Below are positions 40,641 to 51,658 of a stretch of 64,000 nucleotides of DNA, one piece after another (position 1 is the first letter of the stretch; each line of letters begins with the position of its first letter). Position numbers and translations under genes: made by a program. The notes beneath the pieces are model-generated. The model worked only from the letters and a program-made list of their open reading frames with translations, was not told the origin of the DNA and did no database searches. This DNA comes from Adenophora triphylla var. japonica (Eukaryota; Streptophyta; Magnoliopsida; Asterales; Campanulaceae), in assembly GCA_022495995.1 (NCBI GenBank), contig JAFEMH010003619.1, forward strand, positions 1-64,000. Direction: 5' to 3'.

Positions 40641-42762
40641 TTTTGAGGAGCATAGGGCCTAAGCCAAGGGTAGCAAAGGCACCCAAAGCTACGAATCTTG
40701 GTGTAGTTAGGTGGTGTTTGAAATAGACGGAAATAGGGAGAGTCATTATGAAGAGAGGGAGTGGGCATACGGTTTATAGGGTATGTGGCTTTTGTTAAGG
40801 CATGAGGCTAGAAGGTGAGAGGGAGTTTTGCATGAGAAAGGAGTGTGAAGTCGATTTCAACAAGATGACGATGACGGTGTTTGGCAAAATCGTTGTGTTC
40901 AGGAGTATGAGGGGGGATGTAAGATGAGAAATCTCAGTTTGGAGTAAGGATGGTGTATATTCACCCCTGTTGTTGGATAATAATTGAATTATCGGTGGTG
41001 AGAAGTATTTCTCAACAAGAGCTTTGAAACGAGTAAAGGTGGTAGAAGTGTCAGATTTGTGTTTCAAATGATATAGTCAAGTGTATTTCGTGAAATGGTC
41101 AACAAAAATGACATAATATTTATAGTCGTAGGAGTGAATGGGTGAGGTCCAAACGTTGGAGAAAACAAGTTCGAGAGGAGCAAGATATTGAAGAGTAGAA
41201 ATGGAAAACGGGAGTTTATGACTTTTATTAATGTTGCATGGACTACAATAAGAAAGATAACCACTAGGAATATATAACAAAAATTGCTTATTAAAAAGAG
41301 AAACAATAGGGGGAGAGGGATGTCATAATCTATGATGCCAAGATTGGAGAGATGTAGTAGTGCCGATATGAGCTTGTGGAGGGGTAAGGTGCCAGATGTA
41401 GACTCCATGTCAGTTGTTCCGTGGAGGAGAATCCGGTTTGTCAAGATTTCCTTAATAAGAAAAGAAGAATGTGAAAATTCAATAGTAGCATTATTGTCTT
41501 TACAAAACTGAGAAACAAATATAATGTTGCGAGAAAGGAACGTGTAGGACATTATTGAAAGTGAGTAATGAATGAAGAGTAGGAAAAGAAATGGAACCTA
41601 TGTTGGAAATGGGGAGGGAGGACCCACCTCCGATAATGAAATCGTCACTGCCATCATAAGGGTATTGAAGAGCAATGTTGGAGAGGTCATTGGTGAGGTA
41701 GTGTGTGGCTCTTCTATCAACAAGCCAATGAGCCGATTGAGGTGGAGGGGAATTAGTAATAGTGTGGGCTTGTGGCAGAGGTTGGGATTAGATAGAGCAA
41801 GGTGGGCGGTTTGAGATGGGTGCGGGTGAGAAGACAACACTAGGATAGTCACGTTTGAATTGACGACATTGAGAGATTATGTGACCAACATAGTGATAAT
41901 ATTGACATTAACCCTTGAATAGGGCAGGAGAAGGGTTACGGGAGTGGGAGGGGGTGGGAAGAATGGGATGATTTGTGAAAGGACGAGATGGGATGTGGTT
42001 AGTATCGGTGTGTGCCTCATGAGACAAGACTGGGAAGGAGGGTAGGGGTTGTGTTGTTTGAGGGTCAGTTCATGTTGGATGAGTTTTTCAATGAAGAGTT
42101 TCGAAGAAAATAGGGTTATCTCTAGCACAGACAGAGTCGATAATGGGTTTGTAGGAATCATAATCAAGTCCTTTGAGAACTTTAGAAATGTTGTCCTCTG
42201 AATCCATGGGTTTGCCTAAGATGTCTAGTATATCAGTGCAAGATTTTATGGGTTGTATGTATTCGGTAATGCAGAGGGTGGATTTGGTGATGGATTCAAG
42301 GTTGTCTTTGACTTGGAGAATATGGCTACGAGACGGGTTGGCGTAGGTGGTTCGAAGGATGTTCCAAGCCTCACGTGAGGTGGGTTGGTAGACGAGTGGG
42401 GCGACGACAGTGTCAAGAGTGCCTAGTAGGGCACAAAGAATGAGGCGGTCTTGCCTATTCCAAGTGATGGAGGCTGGGTTGGTGGTTGATTTGCCGTCAG
42501 TTGTGTTGGCGACCAAAGGTGGTGGGTGAGATCCATCTACAAACTTAAGGATGTCCAAGCCAAAAAGAAGGGAGGTAATCTGAGAATACCACGAGAGATA
42601 GATAAGAGGGGTAAGTGTTTTGCAGTTGGAGAGGTTGACAAAGATGATAGGATGGTTTGGATCAGAGGAATTAGGGATGGTGGTGGGGAAGATTGGGTTG
42701 CCATGCGGAAGAGGCGAGGGCGGCAACTAAAAAAAATAGGGTTGGAAGTATTTTGATCACTA
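40641..42762 (-). pseudogene. Copia-A gag, protease and integrase, decayed
   Basis: Gag at 42726-42088 reads NHPIIFVNLSNCKTLTPLIY then SREAWNILRTTYANPSRSH and ISKVLKGLDYDSYKPIIDSV. The protease near 41630-41720 reads ATHYLTNDLSNIALQYPYDG with DDFIIGGGSSLPISN; the DSG motif is damaged. Pre-integrase and integrase (41552-40795) include LELVFSNVWTSPIHSYDYKY and YYVIFVDHFTKYT. Frameshifts between blocks make it inactive. Pol continues at 27294 on the other side of Copia-B. Confidence 0.85.
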
Positions 42763-42774
42763 TGCTCTGATACC
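42763..42774 (-). promoter_or_regulatory. Primer binding site of Copia-A
   Basis: Minus-strand GGTATCAGAGCA adjoins the LTR end CTATTATA; it is the initiator tRNA-Met type lacking a clear first T. Confidence 0.8.
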
Positions 42775-42775
42775 T

Positions 42776-42989
42776 TATAATAGTTTAGCAAATGATGATT
42801 TTATTATTCACTTCAAAAGAGTATTTATATACAAATGTGTAACAAAAACTTTGCTAGGGATATACATGATCATGAGACAAAATGAGAAGATATGAGATAT
42901 TTGGTCAGCTATCTACAAAAAAAGGAAAGTAAATAACAATTGACTAGGAGATTGCCGTGGAAGTAGGAGGATCATTGTGATCCTTTACA
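42776..42989 (-). repeat. 5' LTR of Copia-A
   Basis: Partner of 25005-25220, 214 bp, followed on the right by target duplication TGTAT. Confidence 0.9.
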
Positions 42990-42994
42990 TGTAT

Positions 42995-43540
42995 CTGGGG
43001 ATTGAGTATGGTCCGCATGAAGGTTATTTCAACTTGTGATGGCAAGTCCTTTAAAATATCAACTTGCCACTATAAGGCTTGCATGTTTATATCATTCGCA
43101 TATCCTTGCATATTTACTCGACTTATAGTCTAGCCTTCCGTTGTAGTCTCCATTTGCAGATCTTCAACTAGGTTGTTGTGCCACTATTTGATGCATTCCA
43201 TTTTCAAAGGTTGTGTAATCTAAACAAGATCAATCCTAGGAAATAATAAAATAATCTATCATAAATTGACCTATATAACATCATTTTCCTATAAACAAAC
43301 TATTAATATGAAAATGATAATTGGATGCTCGGGTTTGGTTCTTAAGTTTTTAACAATGGAGATACATAGTCTTTAAGAAAGTCCTTCATATTTATAACGT
43401 CGTTAATACCCTTTGATTTCTCACCTTTTAGTAATTATGTACAACTAACATAGACTAGCTTTTTCCATCATTTCCGATGGAGCCAAATACTCACTATTTT
43501 ATGGCTTCGTAATACGATGGAATAAAGCAAAATGATTCAC
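42995..43540. other. Right flank of the nested insertion, no gene recognised
   Basis: AT-rich unique DNA between the Copia-A target site and a SINE. No motif recognised. Confidence 0.5.
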
Positions 43541-43544
43541 TAAA

Positions 43545-43746
43545 CTGTCTGCGCTTCTTTACTAGGAAGCAGCAGTCGGTCCATACAATTTTCGACGCAA
43601 TTTTCATCGTGGGTCATCCATAAACAGTCTATTTGTGCTTAAATATAGAGGGAAGACTCCATATATCTGTCCCCCCCCCCCTTACCCCACCGTAGGTGGG
43701 AACCATTGCGGGAATGGGGTAATGTTGTTGTTGTTGTTGTTGTTAT
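43545..43746 (+). mobile_element. SINE-like element with TTG tail
   Basis: The 3' part reads CCCCCTTACCCCACCGTAGG, then TGGGAACCATTGCGGGAATG and GGGTAATG followed by (TTG)n. This 3' module with a TTG tail is typical of plant SINEs of the TS type. The 5' boundary and RNA polymerase III boxes could not be fixed, so the start is approximate. Confidence 0.6.
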
Positions 43747-43779
43747 TTCATAGACTAGCTAAATATATAAACTTGCACT

Positions 43780-44547
43780 GTGACTGACAATGATAAGTTC
43801 AATTGGTACTTTTATGGTATTTGCAGAAAGATAACAGATTTTGGGAATAGAGTTGATACGAGGCTTAAAACTGACTTGGACAAACTGATTGCACTAAAGC
43901 CAAGTTCCATCCCATCAGAAAAATGCCCGCCAGAAGGGAAAGACAAGGTGGTGCTCTACACAAGGTTTGGAGACACATTTAATACAAAAGAGGCACAGGA
44001 TAGCCTCAAACTGAAAAAGATTCTAGAGGATCAGAATGTTGATTTTGAGGAGCGGAACTTAAAAAAAGTTCCAAGGTTTAAGAACGAGGTTACACTTCCA
44101 TGTCCGAAGTTATTTGTCAAGGGAAAGTATGTAGGGGGTTTAGAAGAGGTGCAGGGTTGGAACAAGAATCAACTGGAGAGTGTCTTCTTGAATTTTAAGC
44201 TGAAAGAAGAAAACAGATACTTACCATGCGGAGAAGACACAGTTGTAATCTATACGTCAGATAAGAAAGGTCCTAATTCTCAATTTGTTAAGGACACTCA
44301 GGAAGTAATTAAGATTCTAACGGAACAAAAGATTCATTTTGAGAACAGGAATGAACATGGAAGTGCCAACGTGAAGAAAGAGTTGAAAATATTGGGGACA
44401 ATGTTTGAGTTCATTAAGTCACACGATGGGGCGGTTAAATATCCGATAATATTTGCGAGGGGCAAGCACATAGGGGGACTAGAAAAAGTCAAGGATTTGC
44501 AGAAGAAGGGTGAACTTAAAAGCACCTTGCTTAATTTAAAAAAGTAG
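43780..44547 (+). CDS. Double glutaredoxin-like domain protein
   Basis: The frame encodes 255 residues with two tandem glutaredoxin-like repeats. Repeat 1 (about 55-140): DKVVLYTRFGDTFNTKEAQD ... CPKLFVKGKYVGGLEEVQGW. Repeat 2 (about 152-255): DTVVIYTSDKKGPNSQFVKD ... YPIIFARGKHIGGLEKVKDL. The beta-strand VVxYT and the P.(L/I)F(V/A).GK.(V/I)GG(L).(E/K)V glutathione-binding motif match the plant class of glutaredoxin-domain proteins related to At3g28850/At5g39865. Neither repeat has the CxxC/CxxS active site, so redox catalysis is unlikely. The true start is doubtful: TATTTGCAG at 43818-43826 looks like a splice acceptor, in which case codons 1-15 are intronic and an upstream exon is missing or unseen. 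A SINE lies about 30 bp upstream. Confidence 0.7.
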   Translation: MTDNDKFNWYFYGICRKITDFGNRVDTRLKTDLDKLIALKPSSIPSEKCPPEGKDKVVLYTRFGDTFNTKEAQDSLKLKKILEDQNVDFEERNLKKVPRFKNEVTLPCPKLFVKGKYVGGLEEVQGWNKNQLESVFLNFKLKEENRYLPCGEDTVVIYTSDKKGPNSQFVKDTQEVIKILTEQKIHFENRNEHGSANVKKELKILGTMFEFIKSHDGAVKYPIIFARGKHIGGLEKVKDLQKKGELKSTLLNLKK

Positions 44548-45026
44548 CAAGGAGATCCCATACAAGTCCTGTCATCATCTAAAGCGGAAGAGTATTGACA
44601 CCAAAACAAGGTCAATTCATGTCATTACAAATTAATTCATCCTGTAGCAGCTTTTCGCCATGGGATAAACTATCAGAGTTAAATTAATTTGAACTTTAAG
44701 TTCTAAAAGTTTGAGTTTAAAGTACTGTTCTATTATTGATGGAGATTAATATATGAATAGAAATTAGTTTAATTTTAATTATTTTGTTATTTCATTATAA
44801 TTTTCAAATTTATATTTAGGTACGTAGGTGATATTTCTTATTTTGAAGTAGTCTTGTTAAGTTACTATTCCCTCTGTCCCACAATACTCCCTCCGTCCCA
44901 CAATAAATTTAATTAAAAAATTGTCTAATGCTTCATCTAAATGTTGTTCACATTTGTTAAAAATATAAACTCTATTTTATAACCAACCCACCTACCAGTT
45001 TGTTTGCTTGTTATGGCCTGGACATT
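44548..45026. other. 3' flank of the glutaredoxin-like gene with Stowaway end fragments
   Basis: ATTCCCTCTGTCCCACAATA followed by CTCCCTCCGTCCCACAATAA (about 44868-44910) are two overlapping Stowaway-type termini facing the same way; no opposite end is visible nearby. Otherwise AT-rich with no gene. Confidence 0.6.
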
Positions 45027-45394
45027 GAATTTTTTTTCAAAATATAGATTTTTAAAAATTTATATACCAAAATAACATCCTAAAAATATTATGTACCAAA
45101 GTAACATTTTTTTATGAAATCCGGAATTGATAATTCCGGAATAAGGGAATCCGGTAGTGTCAATTCCGGATTACTGGATTACCGGAGAAAGAGCGATCGC
45201 ACCTTAAAAAAGGGCGACCGCACCAAATGGAATTAAGTAGCCTGGTTGACTTTTGGTGAATTATGGTTTGGTTTGACTACATTGCACATGGGCCGAGACT
45301 TGGGTGAATGGCTAGGCGTTTCTTTTTGTGCTGTTTGGTTTGGTGTCCTATTTTGGATTCGCTCCGCATTATAAATATGTCATATTTTCTTTCA

Positions 45395-46999
<1,605 letters not shown>

Positions 47000-47374
47000 A
47001 AACTGAAAAAGAGAATAGGACGTATTTATAACGCGGAGCGAATCCAAAAGAGGACACCAAACAGCACATGAAGAAACGCCTAGGCCATTCACTCACCCAA
47101 GTCTCGGCCCACGTGCAATGTAAGTCAAACCGAACCATAATTCACCAAAAGTCAACCAGGCTACTTAATTTCATTTGGTGCGGTCGCCCTTTTTTAAGGT
47201 GCGATCGCTCTTTCTCCGGTAATTCAGTAATCCGGAATTGACACTACCGGATTTCCTTATTCCGGAATTATCAATTCCGGATTTCATAAAAAAGTGTTAC
47301 TTTGGTACATAATATTTTTAGAATGTTATTTTGATATATAAATTTTTAAAAATCTATATTTTGAAAAAAAAATC

Positions 47375-48196
47375 TTTAGTATGAAAACAGTTATGTTTTA
47401 TGATTTTCTAAATTAATTGTTGGAAAAATAAGTTATGCGTGAAAAAAATTGTGTCTTTTTCTTACATGAATCGTTTGTTATTTGACAAAAATTATTGTTG
47501 GTTCATGTTCCACTCCATGTGAACATTGAAATGGTATATATCTAGATGTTCAATTTGAGATTGGATAATAAAGATATGATAGCTCAAAGTTGGTGTGTTG
47601 AATTGTAACTTTTAGAATTTAAACACACTATTGATGTGCCATAATTTCCAAATTAATAAAGGGATTAATTGAGATCATTAACATTAACATGGATTTTGGG
47701 GTTACAAGTTGTGAAATAAAACTTCATAAATACAAGGTAAGGACTTTCAAATTAATATAAGGATTAATTAGACATTCATCACATAGTTGTTGGAGCTATA
47801 AGTGGAGAAACAGACAACATTGAAAGTTGATTCTTTTCCATCAATTTTTCATCTTCTCATTTGCAATTTGCTCTTCTTTCTTCTTTTTGCCTCCTATAAT
47901 AGTATACAATGGTATGATGATTTTGTCCAAGCATTGCTTTAATTTGTCGGAGATTCTAGTGTGTAAGAATAGTTTAGTCTATCCATTTTATCCTGGGAGT
48001 CGAACATCCAAAACAACATCAAACACAACTCGGCGAGGGGGCAAATTTTCAGCTCGTCAGAAATTTGGGCAGCCCGTTCAGTTTAATGGCGGGATTTGGC
48101 AGGTTAGGCCCGCCCCGCCCCGCCAACCCATATTGACAACTTGCAGCCGCCTTCCACATTGCCTTCTCTTTTTTTTTTTTTTTTCTGTAAGACAAC
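47375..48196. other. Intergenic, no gene recognised
   Basis: AT-rich DNA with a GC-rich patch (GGCCCGCCCCGCCCCGCC, about 48105-48124). The frame 47827-48207 has no recognisable domain and is not called. Confidence 0.5.
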
Positions 48197-48896
48197 CAGG
48201 GGTGTAAATGGTTCGGTTTGGTTCGGTTTATGCCCATTTATAGACCGAACCACTAGTAATCGATTTGAAAAAATCTCAAATCGAACCGAACAATGGAAAA
48301 ATTCAAATCGAACCAAACCACCATGGTTTGGTTTGAACCGTGGTTTTATTTTACGGTCCGAACCACGATTTAAACCATACTTCAAACCGCGGTTCAAACC
48401 ATGTTTGTTTGAATTTTTCAGACATATCATACAAAAGAGATTCAAAATTTAAATGAAATTGTGTTTCAATGTTTATGATAACAACAAGTCACTTGAGTAC
48501 TTGTAATGGTATGTGCTAAAAAATGAATTAACATTATTACAGGAAGTTTAACCAAAAGAAAAAAAGTTTAACCAAAAGAAAAAGGGGCTATGGGCTAAAA
48601 CCAATAAATAGAATTATACGTTTTCAAATCTAAATGTGAGGTGCAGATGAAAGATATGCATATATATGGTTAATATTGAACATTATTGTGGTTTAATTTA
48701 TCGGTTCGGCTTGGTGGTTCGGTCTCGCGGTCTCGAACCGCTGTTTGGGGGTGCAAACCGCAGACCAAACCGAATCACACGGTTTAACAATTTTCGAAAC
48801 CAAACCAAACCACTATTGCTTGAAAACCGAACTAAACCGCATAATTTGATTTGATTCAATTCCGAACCACGATTTGAACCGAACCACTTATCCCCT
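48197..48896. mobile_element. Possible hAT-like non-autonomous element rich in GAACCG motifs
   Basis: The ends CAGGGGTGTAAATGGTTCGG (left) and AGGGGATAAGTGGTTCGG (inverse of right) resemble short hAT terminal repeats. The interior has many CGGTTTGGTTC/GAACCAAACCG words in both orientations at both sides of an AT-rich middle. No 8 bp target duplication could be matched, so the assignment is tentative. Confidence 0.4.
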
Positions 48897-49345
48897 AAAG
48901 ACCTCTAGTAGAACATACAAAAACAAACAATAATTTGAGCAACTAAATCAAAAACTTTTGAGAAGGAGAAATTAACCATAAAATATAAAAAGCCATTATT
49001 GTCTATATATAGAAGAAAAAGAAGCGTACTCTTAGCTATCTAAGTAATTCCAAAGGTCATAATGTTAGGGCCCGTTTAGTTCGTGGTAAAGTGGGAAAAT
49101 GGAATGCTCAATTTCATTTCCCCAATTCCTTTGGTCTGTTTGATTTATGTTTTTCTAAAATTTTCATTCTCCCGAAATGATCAATTCCCTCTAACGTTGG
49201 AATTTGCCATTCCTTCAATATATGGGTGTGAATACCCCGTCCCGATGCAACGCGCATTCGGAAGTTTGAAATAATTAATCATAAAAATGTCGGATCGAAA
49301 TGGGATATTCATTTAGTGACACTCGCCTTAAACCATATTAAAATA
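48897..49345. other. Intergenic; residual Tat leader sequence and a MITE-like end
   Basis: The minus strand from 49360 down to about 49220 reads like leader sequence following a Tat-type PBS (AATATCCCATTTCGATCCGA, GCATCGGGACGGGGTATTCA). At 49068-49080 AGGGCCCGTTTAGTTCG resembles a hAT or PIF-type MITE terminus that may have cut it off. Confidence 0.4.
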
Positions 49346-49370
49346 TTAGTTTAATTTTGAGAGTCGCCAC
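49346..49370 (-). promoter_or_regulatory. tRNA-Arg-type primer binding site outside the Tat LTR
   Basis: Minus-strand GGCGTGGCGACTCTC follows the LTR end TATATCA after a short spacer, as expected after a 5' LTR of a Tat/Ogre element. It lies on the outer side of the LTR that serves as 3' LTR for the element to the right. Confidence 0.6.
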
Positions 49371-49377
49371 GCCACTT

Positions 49378-50313
49378 TGATATAGCCCAAAGCTTTGAAA
49401 AAAGGCTAAACAGTTAATTGGGTCCGGGGGTCAAGTTACAACAGAAGAAGAAACGCTATCACTCCTATTGCCCGACGGATCGGTCTTCCTAGCATGTGGG
49501 GTGTTGGTTGTGTGCGGTGTTTACAGGAATAGATAGAAGAAACGGGATCATGCATAAGGAGGAGGGGAGAGAAAGAATTAATTGATGATCACACCCTAGA
49601 ACCTTTGAGTTAGGCCCTCGGAAGGCGCACTAATCAACGTTCATCCTTGGGGGATTGTTGATCATGGGATAATTATAACTAAGGTGGAAGGAAAGAAATA
49701 GTTCCTAGATCCATTGGGTTTCTCGGGCGAAACCTTAGATCATCCTCGGCTATTGCATATTTAAATATATTAAAACAGTCCTAAATCTAGCATAAAGGAA
49801 CAATTAAAACATAATAAACATGCAAATATAATATGACAATAATAATAAAGAACAAAAAATATTAAAAAGAGTCTTACCAATTGTAGCAAGACTTTGGGGT
49901 CGAATCTAGGGCGATTCGAAGAGAATAGGAAGAACTGTGGGTAAAACAAGAGTAGTCTCGTTTCTCCCGAATGAATTGTGTGTTTAGAATGGGTGCCGGG
50001 CACACTTATTTATAGTGCTTCGGTACCTGGGCTGGGCCAGAGCAAGGGTCAATCGGCCTTAAATATAAGGTCCGATCGGCACAGGAAAAAAGGGTCGATC
50101 GACCAATTGCTTTAGGTCCGATCGGCACACTAATAAAGGGTCGATCGGCCATTCAACAGGGAAAGGACCGATCGGCACTTTGATCTGGCGTACTTCCCAC
50201 GCAGGCAATGACGGCGGAGGTACGGATTAATTGATTAAAGGGATTTTAGGGTTTCTATTTAATTACACCGGGTCAGGTATTTAGAATACCTTTTTTCGGA
50301 CCGGGTACTAACA
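49378..50313 (-). repeat. 3' LTR of the Tat element
   Basis: 936 bp, minus-strand TGTTAGTACCCGG to GGGCTATATCA. TATA box on the minus strand (CACTATAAATAAG, about 50005-50017). The inner side has polypurine tract GAGGGGCTAC. Six to seven copies of GGTC(C/G)GATCGGC-like words (50055-50180) form a minor repeat. Confidence 0.75.
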
Positions 50314-50325
50314 GTAGCCCCTCGG
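50314..50325 (-). promoter_or_regulatory. Polypurine tract of the Tat element
   Basis: Minus-strand GAGGGGCTAC immediately precedes the LTR start TGTTAG; it is the likely second-strand primer site. Confidence 0.6.
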
Positions 50326-50574
50326 CGACGCTTCTTGTAAGACAAGTGGGGTCGACGATAGAAAAAATAGGATCCGTCCTGAAAAAAGGGATTTCAGGAG
50401 GTAAGAGAATGATTTTGCGGATGCAAGGGTTGGACTCGAACTGAGTCACAAAAAAGATGACCAGGTAGGTCAAGCGGCTGGACCCACGTCGGGCTACCTA
50501 CGTATCCCAAGAGGAATCAAGCCAAGTCGTAGTTCAAAAGAGTGGGCGTTTAATACCCGAGAGTGGCGGACGTG

Positions 50575-51112
50575 TGGCGTCAAGGATACGTGACTGCACG
50601 GGAGTCACCAAAGGTTTTGACTGTACGGGGAGTCACCCAAAGATTTGACTGTCCGGGGAGTCACCCAAAGATTTGACTGTCCGGGGAGTCACCCAAAGAT
50701 TTGACTGTACGGGGAGTCACCCAAAGATTTGACTGTCCGGGGAGTCACCCAAAGATTTGATTTGTCCGAGTCACCCAAAGATTTGATGTACGGGGAGTCA
50801 CCCAAAGATTTTGACTGTCCGGGAGTCACCCAAAGATTTGACTGTACGGGAGTCACCCAAAGATTTGATCTGCGGGAGTCACCCAAAGATTTGACTGTGC
50901 GGGAATCACCCAAAAGTTTTGTGAGAGTTTGACTTCTGCGGGAGTCACCCCAAAAATTGTGATTTTGACTTCTGCGGGAGTCACCCCGAAAATTGTGAAA
51001 ATTTGACCTCTGCGGGAGTCACCCCGAAAATTGTGAAAATTTGACCTCTGCGGGAGTCACCCCGAAAAAACAAGAATTTGACTGTGAGGGAGTCACCCCT
51101 GAAATAATATGA
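50575..51112. repeat. Tandem array built on GGGAGTCACCCAAAGATTTG
   Basis: About 17 copies. The first dozen have a period near 27 bp (GACTGTCCGGGGAGTCACCC AAAGATTT); the later ones drift to longer units with CCCCGAAAATTGTG. It lies between the antisense frames and the 3' LTR of the Tat element. Short frames across it are artefacts. Confidence 0.92.
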
Positions 51113-51658
51113 ATTTGATTTTGTAAATAATAAAGAAAAGGTTTTGAGTTAAAAAATAAAATAAAATAGAATAAAATAAAATAATAAAAAAAAGAATTTA
51201 TTTGAAAAGAGGTTTATTTTTTCGAAAACGGGGGATTTTGAAAAATGGGGGTTTTTTGAAAAAGGGGTTTTTTTGAAAAGAGGGGATTTTTTGAAAAAGG
51301 GGAGGGTTATTAAATAACCCGGTCAACCGATGTGACCGAGGGGACACGTGTTAGGAGGGGAAGGGGAAGGGCCGATCGGACCTTCCTCTGATGTTGAGAA
51401 GAATTGACGCGGATCGGAGGCTCCGGGATGCAATCACGGCCGTTCGATCGGTCAGAAGCACTGGCGAAGCGCCCGATCGGCCCTTCACTCCTATTGGCAA
51501 GAAATTACGGCCGATCGGCCTTAAGAACCGCCCATCTCCTTCTCTCCTTTACGTCTTCTTCTTCCTTGCGAACTTCTTCTTCCTCCAAATTTCTGAAGCT
51601 TCTTCACTTGCCGGAAAATTTCTTGAGTCCCTTTGATTTGTTTTGCGCCGAGCTTGCC
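51113..51658. other. Low-complexity and leader region upstream of the mobile-domain frame
   Basis: GAAAAGGGG(T)TTTTT-type runs to about 51330, then GC-richer DNA with GCCGATCGG words at 51370, 51468 and 51510. These match the words in the 3' LTR and near 54370-54475, so they belong to the element. Confidence 0.55.

Larger units (their letters stand above)
25005..42989 (-). mobile_element. Copia-A, outermost retrotransposon of a three-level nest
   Basis: LTRs of 216 and 214 bp (25005-25220 and 42776-42989) in the same orientation bound the element; on its own strand it starts TGTAAAGGATCACAATGATC and ends CTATTATA. TGTAT occurs on both flanks (25000-25004 and 42990-42994). The primer binding site is at 42763-42774, and a G-rich polypurine tract (TTGCGGGGGCG) adjoins the 3' LTR. 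Without the nested 13.3 kb it is about 4.6 kb. Its coding region is full of stops and frameshifts. Confidence 0.9.

Noticed and set aside
50575..51112. CRISPR-like array because of regular short repeats
   Set aside because: Units are head-to-tail with no unique spacers of constant length, and the context is a plant retrotransposon.
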